Assembly: GCA_022841625.1 (NCBI GenBank)
Contig: JALHRD010000029.1
Coordinates: forward strand, 1 to 64,000
DNA from: Xanthobacteraceae bacterium
Lineage (GTDB): Bacteria > Pseudomonadota > Alphaproteobacteria > Rhizobiales > Xanthobacteraceae
DNA: 64,000 bases
Reading direction: 5' to 3'
Shown here piece after piece: positions 24,657 through 33,676 of this stretch. How positions within the stretch are numbered: position 1 is the stretch's first letter; each line of letters begins with the position of its first letter. The notes beneath the pieces are model-generated. The model saw only the letters and a program-made list of their open reading frames with translations, did not search any database and was not told where the DNA came from. The translations under genes and the position numbers were made by a program.

Positions 24657-25496
24657 ATGAATCTTTCGGTCGGCATGCGCGCGGCGGTGGTGTCGGTCGC
24701 GATCTTTGTTGCATTCATGCTGGCGTGGCACGTCGCCACCCAAGGGTCCGGGCCGGTCGCACAAATGGATCCGGAATACGCCAAACTCCTCGGCCTGACC
24801 GCGACCCAGGGTAAATCGGCGATGCCGGGTCCGCTCGATGTTGGGATGAAGCTGTGGGAACATTTGCAGCAGCCGTTCTACGATAAAGGTCCGAACGACA
24901 AGGGCGTCGGCATCCAGCTTGCTTACTCCATTGCGCGCGTTGGACTGGGCTACCTGCTGGCGGTCGCGTTTGCGATCCCGATCGGTTTTCTGATCGGCAT
25001 GTCGCCTTTGATGAGCCGGGCGCTCGATCCGTTCATCCAGGTGCTCAAGCCAATTTCGCCGCTCGCCTGGATGCCGCTGGCGCTCTACACCATCAAGGAT
25101 TCGCATTTGTCGTCGATTTTCGTGATTTTCATCTGCTCGGTGTGGCCGATGATGATCAACACCGCATTTGGCGTCGCGGCGGTGCGCAAGGAATGGCTCA
25201 ACGTCGCGCGCACGCTCGAAGTCGGGCCCCTGCGGCGCGCATTCACCATCATCCTGCCGGCGGCGGCGCCGACCATCCTCACCGGCATGCGGATTTCGAT
25301 CGGGATCGCCTGGCTGGTAATTGTTGCAGCCGAAATGCTCGTTGGCGGCACCGGCATTGGCTATTTCGTCTGGAACGAGTGGAACAATCTTTCCATCACC
25401 AATGTGATCACGGCAATTCTGCTGATCGGTCTGGTTGGCATGCTGCTCGACCAGGTTCTCGCGCGACTGACGCGTCTCGTGACATTCCCGGAATGA
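24657..25496 (+). CDS. ABC transporter permease, nitrate/cyanate type (NrtB family)
   Basis: A 279-residue inner-membrane permease of the BPD-type fold with about six transmembrane helices. The EAA-like cytoplasmic loop is AARTLEVGP-type near residue 184 (VARTLEVGPLRRAFTIILPA), which docks on the ATPase. The ATG at 24657 was chosen because translation from any upstream position in this frame runs through the binding-protein gene. It lies 74 nt after the binding protein and 7 nt before the ATPase gene. Confidence 0.9.
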   Translation: MNLSVGMRAAVVSVAIFVAFMLAWHVATQGSGPVAQMDPEYAKLLGLTATQGKSAMPGPLDVGMKLWEHLQQPFYDKGPNDKGVGIQLAYSIARVGLGYLLAVAFAIPIGFLIGMSPLMSRALDPFIQVLKPISPLAWMPLALYTIKDSHLSSIFVIFICSVWPMMINTAFGVAAVRKEWLNVARTLEVGPLRRAFTIILPAAAPTILTGMRISIGIAWLVIVAAEMLVGGTGIGYFVWNEWNNLSITNVITAILLIGLVGMLLDQVLARLTRLVTFPE

Positions 25497-25503
25497 GGCG
25501 CCA

Positions 25504-26457
25504 ATGACCGAAAAATTCATTTCGATCGAAGGCATCACCAAACGCTTTCCCGCGCCCGGCGGCGGCGCCACCACGGTGTTCGAGGATCTCTGGCTCGCCA
25601 TGCGGCGCGGCGAGTTCACTTGCATCATCGGCCATTCGGGCTGCGGTAAGACCACTGTGCTCAACGTTCTGGCGGGTCTCGATGTGCCGAGCGAGGGCAC
25701 GGTCATTGTCGACGGCCAGGCGATTGAGGGGCCGAGCATTGACCGCGCCGTCATCTTTCAGAGTCACGCGCTGTTGCCTTGGCGCAGCGTCATGGGCAAC
25801 GTCGTCTATGCGGTGGCGTCGAAATGGCCGCGCTGGGCGAGGACCGACCAGGAAGAGCAGGCGCAGAAGTTCATCGATCTGGTCGGGCTCACTGGCGCCG
25901 AGCACAAGCGCCCGGCCGAACTGTCCGGCGGCATGAAGCAGCGCGTCGGCATCGCGCGCGCCTTGTCGATTGAGCCAAAGATCATGCTGATGGACGAGCC
26001 GTTCTCGGCGCTCGATGCGCTCACCCGTGGCACCTTGCAGGACGAAGTGCGGCGCATCTGCATGGAGACTGGCCAGACGGCGTTCATGATCACCCACGAT
26101 GTCGACGAAGCCATCTATCTTGCCGATCGCATTGTGATGATGAGCAACGGGCCGGGCGCCTTGTTTGCGGAGATTGTCGAAAACCCGCTGCCCAAGGATC
26201 GCAAACGCACCGATTTCCATAAGCACCCGCTTTACTACGGGGTGCGCAATCACATCATCGATTTCCTGATAACGCGCTCCAAGAATTTCGCCGAGGAGGT
26301 CGCGAGCCGCGGCTTCGATCGCCGTCAGGTGCCGGTGGTGCGGCCGCTCGCGCCCGAGCCGGTAATCGCCGCGGATGCCGGTCGCGAACTCACATCTTCG
26401 GCGTCGCGGCCGGGCTTGTCCCGGCCAACCGCTGCTGCGGCTTCGCCCGGTAGCTAA
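25504..26457 (+). CDS. ABC transporter ATP-binding protein, nitrate/cyanate type (NrtD family)
   Basis: A 317-residue ATPase. Walker A is GHSGCGKT (43-50), the Q-loop lies in VIFQSHALLPW (83-93), the signature is LSGGMKQ (140-146), Walker B is MLMDEPF (161-167), and the switch His is in ITHDVDEA. It drives the permease encoded upstream. The last 25 or so residues (ASRPGLSRPTAAAA region) are low-complexity and are encoded by a GGCCGGG hairpin repeat, so the ancestral protein was probably shorter. Confidence 0.93.
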   Translation: MTEKFISIEGITKRFPAPGGGATTVFEDLWLAMRRGEFTCIIGHSGCGKTTVLNVLAGLDVPSEGTVIVDGQAIEGPSIDRAVIFQSHALLPWRSVMGNVVYAVASKWPRWARTDQEEQAQKFIDLVGLTGAEHKRPAELSGGMKQRVGIARALSIEPKIMLMDEPFSALDALTRGTLQDEVRRICMETGQTAFMITHDVDEAIYLADRIVMMSNGPGALFAEIVENPLPKDRKRTDFHKHPLYYGVRNHIIDFLITRSKNFAEEVASRGFDRRQVPVVRPLAPEPVIAADAGRELTSSASRPGLSRPTAAAASPGS

Positions 26458-26485
26458 GACGAGGAAGCCCGGCATGCGGCCGGGC
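26408..26485. repeat. Pair of GGCCGGG/CCCGGCC hairpins across the ATPase 3' end
   Basis: The first hairpin GGCCGGG-CTTGT-CCCGGCC spans 26408-26426 inside the ATPase coding end. The second, GCCCGGC and GCCGGGC, spans 26467-26485 after the stop. The core resembles a dispersed intergenic repeat of Rhizobiales. Its position between transporter and cyanase genes could reduce or stabilise the downstream message. Confidence 0.6.
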
Positions 26486-26527
26486 ATGATTGTGAACATT
26501 CAACGGCCAGCAACGCAGGAGACAAAC

Positions 26528-27016
26528 ATGAACCGCGCCGCTCTCACCGAGAAGATTCTCGACATCAAGCGCGAGAAGGAATGGAAGTGGAAAACCATCT
26601 GCGAAAAAATCGGCGGCTTTTCCGATACGTTAATCGTCGGCGCGCTGCTCGGCCAGATGAAACTTACCAAACCGCAGGCGGCCAAGGCCGCGGAACTGTT
26701 TGGTCTGTCGAAGGCCGAAGAGTCGCTGCTCAACGAGGTGCCGATGCGCGGCACCGGCACGCCGATGCCGCCGACCGATCCGCTGATCTATCGGTTCTAT
26801 GAAATGGTGATGATCAATGGGCCGGCGTGGAAGCAGCTCATCGAGGAGGAGTTCGGCGACGGCATCATGTCGGCGATCGATTTCGATTTCCAGATGGAGC
26901 GCGTTGCCAACCCGAAGGGTGACCGGGTCAAGTTCACTATGTCCGGCAAGTTCCTGCCTTACAAATATTACGGCAACAGCGGCAACGTGCCGGAATACGG
27001 CTACAAGGAAGGCTAG
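26528..27016 (+). CDS. cynS: Cyanase (cyanate hydratase)
   Basis: A 162-residue enzyme converting cyanate plus bicarbonate to ammonia and CO2, a decameric cytosolic protein. The catalytic residues expected from the E. coli enzyme (Arg96, Glu99, Ser122) are here Arg89, Glu92 and Ser115 in IYRFYEMVM and GIMSAIDFDF. The start is ATG 26528; upstream codons in frame run through the repeat. With the ABC transporter it forms a cyanate uptake and ammonia-release operon under sigma-54 control. The C terminus ends a few residues beyond the classical form. Confidence 0.95.
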   Translation: MNRAALTEKILDIKREKEWKWKTICEKIGGFSDTLIVGALLGQMKLTKPQAAKAAELFGLSKAEESLLNEVPMRGTGTPMPPTDPLIYRFYEMVMINGPAWKQLIEEEFGDGIMSAIDFDFQMERVANPKGDRVKFTMSGKFLPYKYYGNSGNVPEYGYKEG

Positions 27017-27087
27017 GGCGCCGCCCGCTCGTCTTCAGACGTCTTTCGCGGTATTCTCCATGGTCAAACCGCCCGTGGAGAATCCCG

Positions 27088-27480
27088 ATGGCAATGAGCG
27101 TCGGCGTGCTCGACCATTACAATGTGTCGACCCGCAAACTGGACGAGACCGTACGATTTTATCAGGACGTGCTGGGATTGGTGAGCGGTCCACGGCCGCC
27201 GTTCAATTTCCCCGGCGCATGGCTCTATAGCGAGGGCCATCCCGTGCTGCATCTCAATGACATTTCTCAAACCGACAAGCAGCAGCGGCCCGATTCCGGT
27301 GTCATCGATCATGTCGCATTCGGCAGCCGCGGCTTTGAGGCGATGAAGCGGCACCTGACCGGCAAGGGGGTGGCCTACCGGGTGAACCAAGTGCCCAACA
27401 GCGCCCGCTGGCAGATATTTTTGCGCGATCCCAACAATGTGGAGATCGAGCTCAATTTCGAATCCAAGAATGAGACCTGA
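27088..27480 (+). CDS. VOC family protein (glyoxalase/bleomycin-resistance fold)
   Basis: 130 residues forming one vicinal-oxygen-chelate unit. LDHYNVSTRKLDETVRFYQ opens the fold with the metal His (residue 10), a second His lies in VLHLND, another in VIDHVAFGS, and the final Glu in NNVEIELNF, so a metal site of His/Glu type is possible. The likely activity is dioxygenase, isomerase or lyase on a small ligand. It starts 71 nt after cynS and abuts the SBP gene (stop 27480, next start 27481). Confidence 0.87.
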   Translation: MAMSVGVLDHYNVSTRKLDETVRFYQDVLGLVSGPRPPFNFPGAWLYSEGHPVLHLNDISQTDKQQRPDSGVIDHVAFGSRGFEAMKRHLTGKGVAYRVNQVPNSARWQIFLRDPNNVEIELNFESKNET

Positions 27481-28512
27481 ATGCGCAGCGTCGTTGCCCG
27501 TGCCGTCGCGCCGTTGCGATTATTGAGCCTGCTGTTCGTCGTGTCGTTCGGACACGGCGCGACAGCCCAGCCCGATGCCCCCTATAAGGGCAAGAGCATC
27601 ACGTTGTTCGCCGGCCAGCCGCCGGGTGGCGGCATCGATCTGGAAATGCGGCTGGTCGCGCAGTTCTATGGCAAGCACATTCCGGGCAATCCCGGCATGG
27701 TGGCGCGCAATATGCCGGGCGCGGGCGGGCTGGTGCTCGGCAATCACCTTTACAGCATCGCCAAGCCGGATGGGCTGACGCTCGGCATGCCTGGGCGCTC
27801 GGGCTTTGTGCTGGCTCCGATCATCAGTGCCGCCGACACCCAATACGATCTGCGAAAGTTCACCTGGATCGGAAGTTCGGCGTCGAGCAATTTCGTTCTG
27901 TGGATGCGCCGGCAGTCGAACATCGGAAGTTTTGACGACCTTAAGCAGGCCAAGCGCCCGATCGTCATTGCCGGCAGCGGCTCGACCACCTCGAATTCGA
28001 TCATCCCGGAGGTGCTAGCGAAATATGAAGGCATGCCGATCAAGGTGGTGCGCGGTTATCCCGGCATTGCCGATGCGGTGCTGGCGGTCGAACGCGGCGA
28101 GGCCGATGGCGTGATGTGCCAGCGCGCGAGCTTGCGTCCCGATATGCTTGCGTCCGGCGCGCTGGTGCCAATCCTCCAGTTCTTCAATGTGGAGCCGGGC
28201 GTGCCGCTGATGCAGAATCTGGTGGTGGACCCGCGGCAGAAGCCCCTGCTTGAACTTCTATCTTCGCCGCAGAAGCTCGGTTTGGCCGTGGTCGCGCCGC
28301 CCGGCGTTCCCGGCGCGCTCGCCCGCACACTGCGTGAGGCCTATCTGCGCATGGTCACGACCGGCGAGTACCGCGACGAGGCGGCCAAGCGCGGCTTCGA
28401 TGTCGGGGAGCCGAATTCCGGCGAAGCGATTGCCGACTATGTGAGCAACATTTTGATGCGGTTTCCGGCCGAGACAATTGCTGAATATCGCGCTTATGTG
28501 GAGCGGCGCTGA
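27481..28512 (+). CDS. Orphan TTT-type binding protein, IPGNP subtype
   Basis: A 343-residue exported protein (signal peptide to about residue 30, ATAQP). The fold is that of Bug/TctC binding proteins, but the usual LGQPVVIEN stretch is replaced by KHIPGNPGMVARNMPGAGG. The ligand loop is GQPPGGGIDLEMRL. Four close relatives lie in this window (36315, 42201, 57585 minus, 62484). No tctA/tctB is adjacent. It is translated directly behind the VOC gene, with no gap. The ligand is probably a carboxylate. Confidence 0.87.
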   Translation: MRSVVARAVAPLRLLSLLFVVSFGHGATAQPDAPYKGKSITLFAGQPPGGGIDLEMRLVAQFYGKHIPGNPGMVARNMPGAGGLVLGNHLYSIAKPDGLTLGMPGRSGFVLAPIISAADTQYDLRKFTWIGSSASSNFVLWMRRQSNIGSFDDLKQAKRPIVIAGSGSTTSNSIIPEVLAKYEGMPIKVVRGYPGIADAVLAVERGEADGVMCQRASLRPDMLASGALVPILQFFNVEPGVPLMQNLVVDPRQKPLLELLSSPQKLGLAVVAPPGVPGALARTLREAYLRMVTTGEYRDEAAKRGFDVGEPNSGEAIADYVSNILMRFPAETIAEYRAYVERR

Positions 28513-28546
28513 GTGGGGCGCGACGCCCGCCGCCAGCTATGGGAGT

Positions 28547-29686
28547 TTAGTCGGCTGCGATCACGCGCCGGTCGATATCGCCGATGCGATTGACGCCGCA
28601 CAGCGCCATGGTGACGTCGAACTCGTCGCGGATGATTTCGATCGCGCGCGCCACTCCCGCCTGGCCGCCGGCGCCGAGCCCATAAATGTAACTGCGCCCG
28701 ATCATGCAAGACCGTGCGCCCAGCGCCAGCGCGCGCATCAAATCCTGGCCGGAGCGGATGCCGCCGTCGAACATGATTTCGATTTCGGCGCCGACCGCGT
28801 CGGCGACTTTCGGTAAGGCGGAAATCGACGAGGGTGCGCCGTCAAGCTGGCGGCCGCCATGGTTCGATACGACGATTGCGCTGGCGCCGGTTTTGGCGGC
28901 AATCCGGGCGTCCTCCACGTCGAGCACGCCCTTGATGATGAGCTTGCCGGGCCACAGGCTCCGGATCCATTCGACGTCCTTCCAGGACAGCGCCGGATCG
29001 AATTGGCCGCGGATCCACTGCGCCAGCGAGTTGACGTTCTCCATCCCACGAACATGGCCGGCCAGATTGCCGAAGGTCTTGCGTTTGCCGCGCAGCGCGC
29101 TCAGCGCCCAGCGTGGTTTGGTGGCAATATCGATGACGTTGCGAACGCGGATTTCGGGCGGCACGGTCATCCCGTTTTTCACGTCGGCGTGGCGCTGCCC
29201 CAGCACTTGCAGGTCGATGGTCAGCACCAGGGCGCTGCATTGCGCGGCCGCCGCCCGCTCGACCAGAGACTTCGCGAATCCGCGGTCCTTCATCACATAA
29301 AGCTGGAACCAGAACGGCTGGTCGACCGCGGCGGCGACGTCCTCGATCGCGCAGATCGACATGGTCGAGAGCGTGAAGGGAATGCCGGCTGCATGCGCGG
29401 CGCGGCATGCCAGGATCTCGCCATCGCCCCATTGCATCCCGCACAGACCGATCGGCGCGAGCGCGAGCGGCAGCGCGGCCCGCGCGCCGATGATGGTGGT
29501 GCCGAGGTCGCGCTGCGAGACATCGACCAGCGCGCGTTGGCGAAACTTGATGCGCTCGAGATCGGCGCGGTTCGATCGCAGCGTCTGCTCGGCATAGGAG
29601 CCGCTGTCGGCGTAGTCGAAGAACATCTTCGGCACGCGCCGCCGGGCGCGCTGCCGCAGGTCTTCGATGCTGGTGATGGTTCGCAT
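28547..29686 (-). CDS. FMN-dependent alpha-hydroxy-acid oxidase/dehydrogenase (LldD family)
   Basis: A 379-residue TIM-barrel flavoenzyme oxidising an L-2-hydroxyacid (lactate, glycolate or mandelate) to the keto acid. Visible are SIEDLRQRARRRVPKMFFDY at the start, PIGLCGMQWGDGE, the catalytic His in SNHGGRQLDG with adjacent Arg, and FDGGIRSGQD for FMN phosphate. ATG 29686 gives the family N terminus; the codons upstream are not conserved-looking. It is convergent with the SBP gene ending at 28512. Membrane association is unclear. Confidence 0.92.
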   Translation of the reverse strand: MRTITSIEDLRQRARRRVPKMFFDYADSGSYAEQTLRSNRADLERIKFRQRALVDVSQRDLGTTIIGARAALPLALAPIGLCGMQWGDGEILACRAAHAAGIPFTLSTMSICAIEDVAAAVDQPFWFQLYVMKDRGFAKSLVERAAAAQCSALVLTIDLQVLGQRHADVKNGMTVPPEIRVRNVIDIATKPRWALSALRGKRKTFGNLAGHVRGMENVNSLAQWIRGQFDPALSWKDVEWIRSLWPGKLIIKGVLDVEDARIAAKTGASAIVVSNHGGRQLDGAPSSISALPKVADAVGAEIEIMFDGGIRSGQDLMRALALGARSCMIGRSYIYGLGAGGQAGVARAIEIIRDEFDVTMALCGVNRIGDIDRRVIAAD

Positions 29687-29919
29687 GGCGCCACCATATC
29701 TGGCGCATCTCACCGGGGAAACGCCTTCCAGCGCGCCCGCGGCCGCGTAAGCGTTAGTGTTTCATTCATCGAATATGTCCTGACAGGGCGATTTTGCCCA
29801 TTTCCGGCAAGGCCTTAACGCAGTGGCCATTTTTAAGCATTATGGCGTTGAATTACGCCGCCGCGCCCGCTTTAAGTTTGCTGAATTGGTCCCCAATGTG
29901 GGCAGGGATAGGACGTTCC

Positions 29920-31263
29920 ATGGCCCGTAAATATTTCGGCACCGACGGCATTCGCGGTCGCGCCAATGGCGTGATTACGCCGGAACTCGCGCTCAAAGTG
30001 GGGCAGGCTGCCGGACTCATTTTCAAGCGCGGCGAGCACCGCCATCGCGTGTTGATCGGCAAGGATACACGGTTGTCCGGCTACATGATCGAGACGGCGT
30101 TGGTCGCCGGATTTACTTCGGTCGGGATGGACGTGCTGCTGACCGGCCCGATGCCAACACCAGCGGTCGGCATGCTCACGCGTTCGATGCGCGCCGATCT
30201 CGGGGTGATGATCTCAGCCTCGCACAATCCTTACGACGATAACGGCATCAAGCTGTTCGGCCCAGACGGTTACAAGCTCGGCGACGATGTTGAGGGCGAG
30301 ATTGAGGCGCTGATAGACGGCGATCTCACCAAGCAGCTTGCCAAAAGCGCCGAACTCGGCCGCGCCAAACGAATCGAAGGCGTGCATGACCGCTATATTG
30401 AGTTCGCCAAGCGTACGCTGCCGCGTACGATGAGCCTCGACGGGCTGCGCGTGGTGGCCGATTGTGCCAACGGCGCTGCCTATCGCGTGGTGCCGGAAGC
30501 GCTTTGGGAACTCGGCGCCGAGGTGGTTTCGATCGGCGTCGAACCTGACGGATTCAACATCAATCGCGACTGCGGCTCAACTTCGCCGCAGGAGCTCTGC
30601 CGCAAAGTGCGCGAATTACGGGCCGATATCGGCATTGCGCTCGACGGCGATGCCGACCGCGTCATCATCGTTGACGAGCAAGGGCACATTGTCGACGGCG
30701 ACCAATTGCTGGCGGTGATCGGGGAAAGCTTCCAGGCGGACGGCCGTCTCACGCAGCCCGGCATTGTCGCAACGGTGATGTCGAACTACGGGCTTGAACG
30801 CTATCTCGCCGGGCTCAAGCTGACGCTCGCGCGCACGCCGGTCGGCGACCGCTATGTGCTCGATCACATGCGCGAGCACGGCTACAATGTCGGCGGCGAA
30901 CAGTCCGGACACATTATTTTGAGCGACTACACCACCACCGGCGATGGCTTCGTGGCCGCGCTTCAGGTTCTGGCGGTGGTGTTAAAGCAGGAGCGCCGCG
31001 TCTCCGAAGTGTGCCATCGCTTCGATCCGCTGCCGCAAGTGCTGAAAAACGTGCGCTACAAGAGCGGCAAACCGCTGGAAAATGCCAAGGTGCGCAGCGC
31101 CATCAAGGACGGCGAGCGCCGTCTCAATGGCCATGGCCGGCTGGTCATCCGCCCTTCCGGCACCGAACCGGTGATCCGGGTGATGGGCGAAGGCGACGAC
31201 AAGGTGCTGGTCGAGGCAGTGGTCGACGGCATTGTCGAAGCACTCAATCGCGCGGCGGCTTAA
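29920..31263 (+). CDS. glmM: Phosphoglucosamine mutase
   Basis: 447 residues; converts glucosamine-6-phosphate to glucosamine-1-phosphate for peptidoglycan and LPS. It begins [10 protein letters not shown], the phosphoserine loop ISASHNP has Ser101, the metal loop is DGDADR and the sugar-phosphate loop [15 protein letters not shown] 29920 gives the exact family N terminus; upstream in-frame codons are spurious. It is an essential housekeeping gene, here flanked by accessory genes instead of the ftsH neighbour usual in the order. Confidence 0.97.
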   Translation: MARKYFGTDGIRGRANGVITPELALKVGQAAGLIFKRGEHRHRVLIGKDTRLSGYMIETALVAGFTSVGMDVLLTGPMPTPAVGMLTRSMRADLGVMISASHNPYDDNGIKLFGPDGYKLGDDVEGEIEALIDGDLTKQLAKSAELGRAKRIEGVHDRYIEFAKRTLPRTMSLDGLRVVADCANGAAYRVVPEALWELGAEVVSIGVEPDGFNINRDCGSTSPQELCRKVRELRADIGIALDGDADRVIIVDEQGHIVDGDQLLAVIGESFQADGRLTQPGIVATVMSNYGLERYLAGLKLTLARTPVGDRYVLDHMREHGYNVGGEQSGHIILSDYTTTGDGFVAALQVLAVVLKQERRVSEVCHRFDPLPQVLKNVRYKSGKPLENAKVRSAIKDGERRLNGHGRLVIRPSGTEPVIRVMGEGDDKVLVEAVVDGIVEALNRAAA

Positions 31264-31435
31264 CCGGTCGGTGCCGCTGCTAAGACGGCGCGCTCACGCC
31301 GGTCCACAGCCACAGGGCGCAAAAAATTAACCCATTGCGCCGCGGGAAGGGTGCCGAGCTAACCGCTCATTAAGGTTAATCAACCATCATAGCGATCGCG
31401 CGGGATGTATCTGCGCGAATCAAAGGGTCGGCGCT

Positions 31436-32281
31436 ATGCGCGGTTGGGTGGTGGTTGTCGTTTTCGGCGTGTTGGGGCTTATTTCGCCCACGGAGGCGCA
31501 GATATTCGATACGCCGTCGCTGCGCGGTTCGTCGCCCTTCATTCCGGCGGCGCCGCGATATGCGAAATGGGAGGGTGCTTATATTGGCGGGCAGGTGGGT
31601 TTCGCCGGCACGTCCACGAACTTCAGCACCGGCGCAGCGGATCTGATCGCCAATATCCTGCGCAATACGACCGTACAAAGCCAATTTCAGCCTTCGCAGT
31701 GGGCGCGGCTTCCGGCTCAAGGGGTCAGCAGCTTTAACTTCGGCGCCTTCATCGGCTATAATTTTCAGTATGAAGACGCCGTCGTCGGCGTCGAGCTGAA
31801 CTACAATCGCGCCAATGCACGCATGGGAGCCAGCAATACCGTCGCGCGCGTCGTCAATACCTCCGATGGCTACTCCAACAACGTTACCGTGTCGGGCTCG
31901 GGGTCGCTTCATCTCACCGATTACGCAACGCTTCGTTTCCGCGGTGGCTGGGCGAACGATACGTTGATGCCTTATGGCTTTCTCGGCGTTGCCGTCGGGC
32001 GTGCCACCGTAACGCGCTCGGCCAGCGTTTCAATTTCTGGTATCGATGCCGATCCCGCCTGCGCCCCCACCTGCTTGCCACCGTATACCTTCGCTCAGAG
32101 CCAGAGCGACAGCCGGAGTGGTGCATTCGGCCTCGGCTGGACGGCTGGCACCGGCATCGACTGGGCATTTCAGTCCGGGGTCTTCGTGCGGGGTGAATTC
32201 GAATATGTTGCGTTTCCCAACTTCCGGGGCGTCGCGGTGGGCATCGCAGCCGTCCACGCCGCCGCCGGCGTTAGGTTCTGA
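31436..32281 (+). CDS. Outer-membrane beta-barrel protein (porin-like, OmpA/Omp25 type)
   Basis: 281 residues with a signal peptide (ending PTEAQ, about residue 22) followed by alternating-hydrophobic beta strands. The opening WEGAYIGGQVGFAG is typical of the Omp25/31 family and the last residue is Phe, the usual signal for barrel insertion. Two Cys (CAPTC, about residue 211) probably form a surface-loop disulfide. The likely role is a small outer-membrane protein or adhesin. It stands alone between glmM and serC. Confidence 0.88.
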   Translation: MRGWVVVVVFGVLGLISPTEAQIFDTPSLRGSSPFIPAAPRYAKWEGAYIGGQVGFAGTSTNFSTGAADLIANILRNTTVQSQFQPSQWARLPAQGVSSFNFGAFIGYNFQYEDAVVGVELNYNRANARMGASNTVARVVNTSDGYSNNVTVSGSGSLHLTDYATLRFRGGWANDTLMPYGFLGVAVGRATVTRSASVSISGIDADPACAPTCLPPYTFAQSQSDSRSGAFGLGWTAGTGIDWAFQSGVFVRGEFEYVAFPNFRGVAVGIAAVHAAAGVRF

Positions 32282-32349
32282 CGCCCGTCTCCGACAGCTG
32301 CTTTGAACCTGCGCACCGCTTCGAAACGCTTGACGGCGAGCGATGGCTT

Positions 32350-32411
32350 GCCTATCTCCCCCAGCGGGACACCCCTCCCCACCGAGGGGCATCTATCTGG
32401 AAGGATAGGCC
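32350..32411 (+). ncRNA. serC leader RNA motif
   Basis: The outer stem GCCTATC (32350-32356) with GATAGGC (32404-32410) encloses an inner hairpin CCCCTC (32372-32377) with GAGGGG (32384-32389). The structure ends one base before the serC ATG and buries the GGAAGGA ribosome site. This matches the alphaproteobacterial serC motif as I recall it (conserved leader upstream of serC). It should control serC translation; the ligand, if any, is unknown. Confidence 0.75.
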
Positions 32412-33584
32412 ATGGCTAATACGATGCCCGCCATGCGGCCAGCTGTGCCGCATTTCTCCTCCGGCCCTTGCGCCAAGCGCCCCGGATGGAGCCTGCAAGC
32501 CCTTACCGACGCCGTTATTGGACGCTCGCACCGATCGAAGCTCGGCAAGGCGAAGCTCAAGCGCGCCATCGATCTCACCCGTGAGGTGCTTGGGGTCCCT
32601 CCCGAATACCGGATCGGCATTGTGCCGGCTTCCGACACCGGCGCGGTCGAAATGGCGCTGTGGTCGCTGCTCGGCGCGCGCCCCGTCACCACTATGGCCT
32701 GGGAATCGTTTGGTGAAGGCTGGGTGACCGATGTTGCCAAGCAGCTCAAACTCAAGGACGTGACCGTGCTGAAAGCCGGTTACGGCGCGCTGCCCGACCT
32801 TACCAAGGTCGATTTTTCGACCGACGTGGTGTTCACCTGGAATGGCACCACTTCCGGCGTGCGGGTGCCGAACGCCGACTGGATCCCCGCCGACCGGCAG
32901 GGTCTCACCATCTGCGACGCCACCTCCGCCTGCTTCGCGCAGGCCTTGGATTTCGCCAAGCTCGATGTGGTGACGTTCTCCTGGCAAAAGGCGCTTGGCG
33001 GCGAGGGCGCGCATGGCATGCTCATCCTGTCGCCGCGTGCGGCGGAGCGCCTCACGACCTATGCGCCGCCCTGGCCGATGCCGAAGATTTTCCGGCTCAC
33101 CAATAACGGCAAGCTGATCGAAGGCATTTTCGAAGGCGAAACCATCAACACGCCGTCAATGCTGTGCGTTGAGGACTATCTCGATACGCTGCTCTGGGCG
33201 AAGGCATGCGGTGGGTTAAAGGCGTTGATTGCGCGCGCCGATGCCAACACCAAGGCGATTGCCGATTGGGTCGCCCGCTCGCCCTGGATCGACTTTCTCG
33301 CCAGCGTCCCCGCGACAAGGTCCAACACCTCGGTGTGCCTCAAGGTGGTCGATCCGGCCGTGACGGCGCTCGCTCCCGACGCACAGGCGGCATTCGCGAA
33401 ATCGCTGGCGGCGGCGTTGGAGAAAGAGGGCGTCGCTTACGACATCGATGGTTATCGCGATGCCCCGCCGGGGCTGCGGGTCTGGTGCGGCGCGACCATC
33501 GAAACGCGCGACATCGAGGCGCTGACACAGTGGCTCGACTGGGCCTTCATCAAGACCAAGGACGCGCTGCCGAAAGCGGCGTGA
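32412..33584 (+). CDS. serC: Phosphoserine aminotransferase
   Basis: A 390-residue PLP enzyme that makes phosphoserine from 3-phosphohydroxypyruvate (and serves in PLP synthesis). [14 protein letters not shown] starts the family, and [12 protein letters not shown] carries the PLP Lys193. The length and motifs fit the alphaproteobacterial branch. It is the first gene of the serC-serA pair, controlled by the leader RNA that overlaps its ribosome site. Confidence 0.95.
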   Translation: MANTMPAMRPAVPHFSSGPCAKRPGWSLQALTDAVIGRSHRSKLGKAKLKRAIDLTREVLGVPPEYRIGIVPASDTGAVEMALWSLLGARPVTTMAWESFGEGWVTDVAKQLKLKDVTVLKAGYGALPDLTKVDFSTDVVFTWNGTTSGVRVPNADWIPADRQGLTICDATSACFAQALDFAKLDVVTFSWQKALGGEGAHGMLILSPRAAERLTTYAPPWPMPKIFRLTNNGKLIEGIFEGETINTPSMLCVEDYLDTLLWAKACGGLKALIARADANTKAIADWVARSPWIDFLASVPATRSNTSVCLKVVDPAVTALAPDAQAAFAKSLAAALEKEGVAYDIDGYRDAPPGLRVWCGATIETRDIEALTQWLDWAFIKTKDALPKAA

Positions 33585-33676
33585 TCTTGAGGCATTAACG
33601 CCTTTCGCTCCGTCATCCCGAGGTGGCTGCGAAGCAGCGCTCCAAGGGCGACGGTTCATACGAACCGGAAAAAACC

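Noticed and set aside
31368-31392. CtrA-like TTAA repeats upstream of the outer-membrane protein gene
   Set aside because: Spacing does not match TTAA-N7-TTAA, and TTAACCAT is only partly present, so the match is no better than chance in an AT-rich leader.
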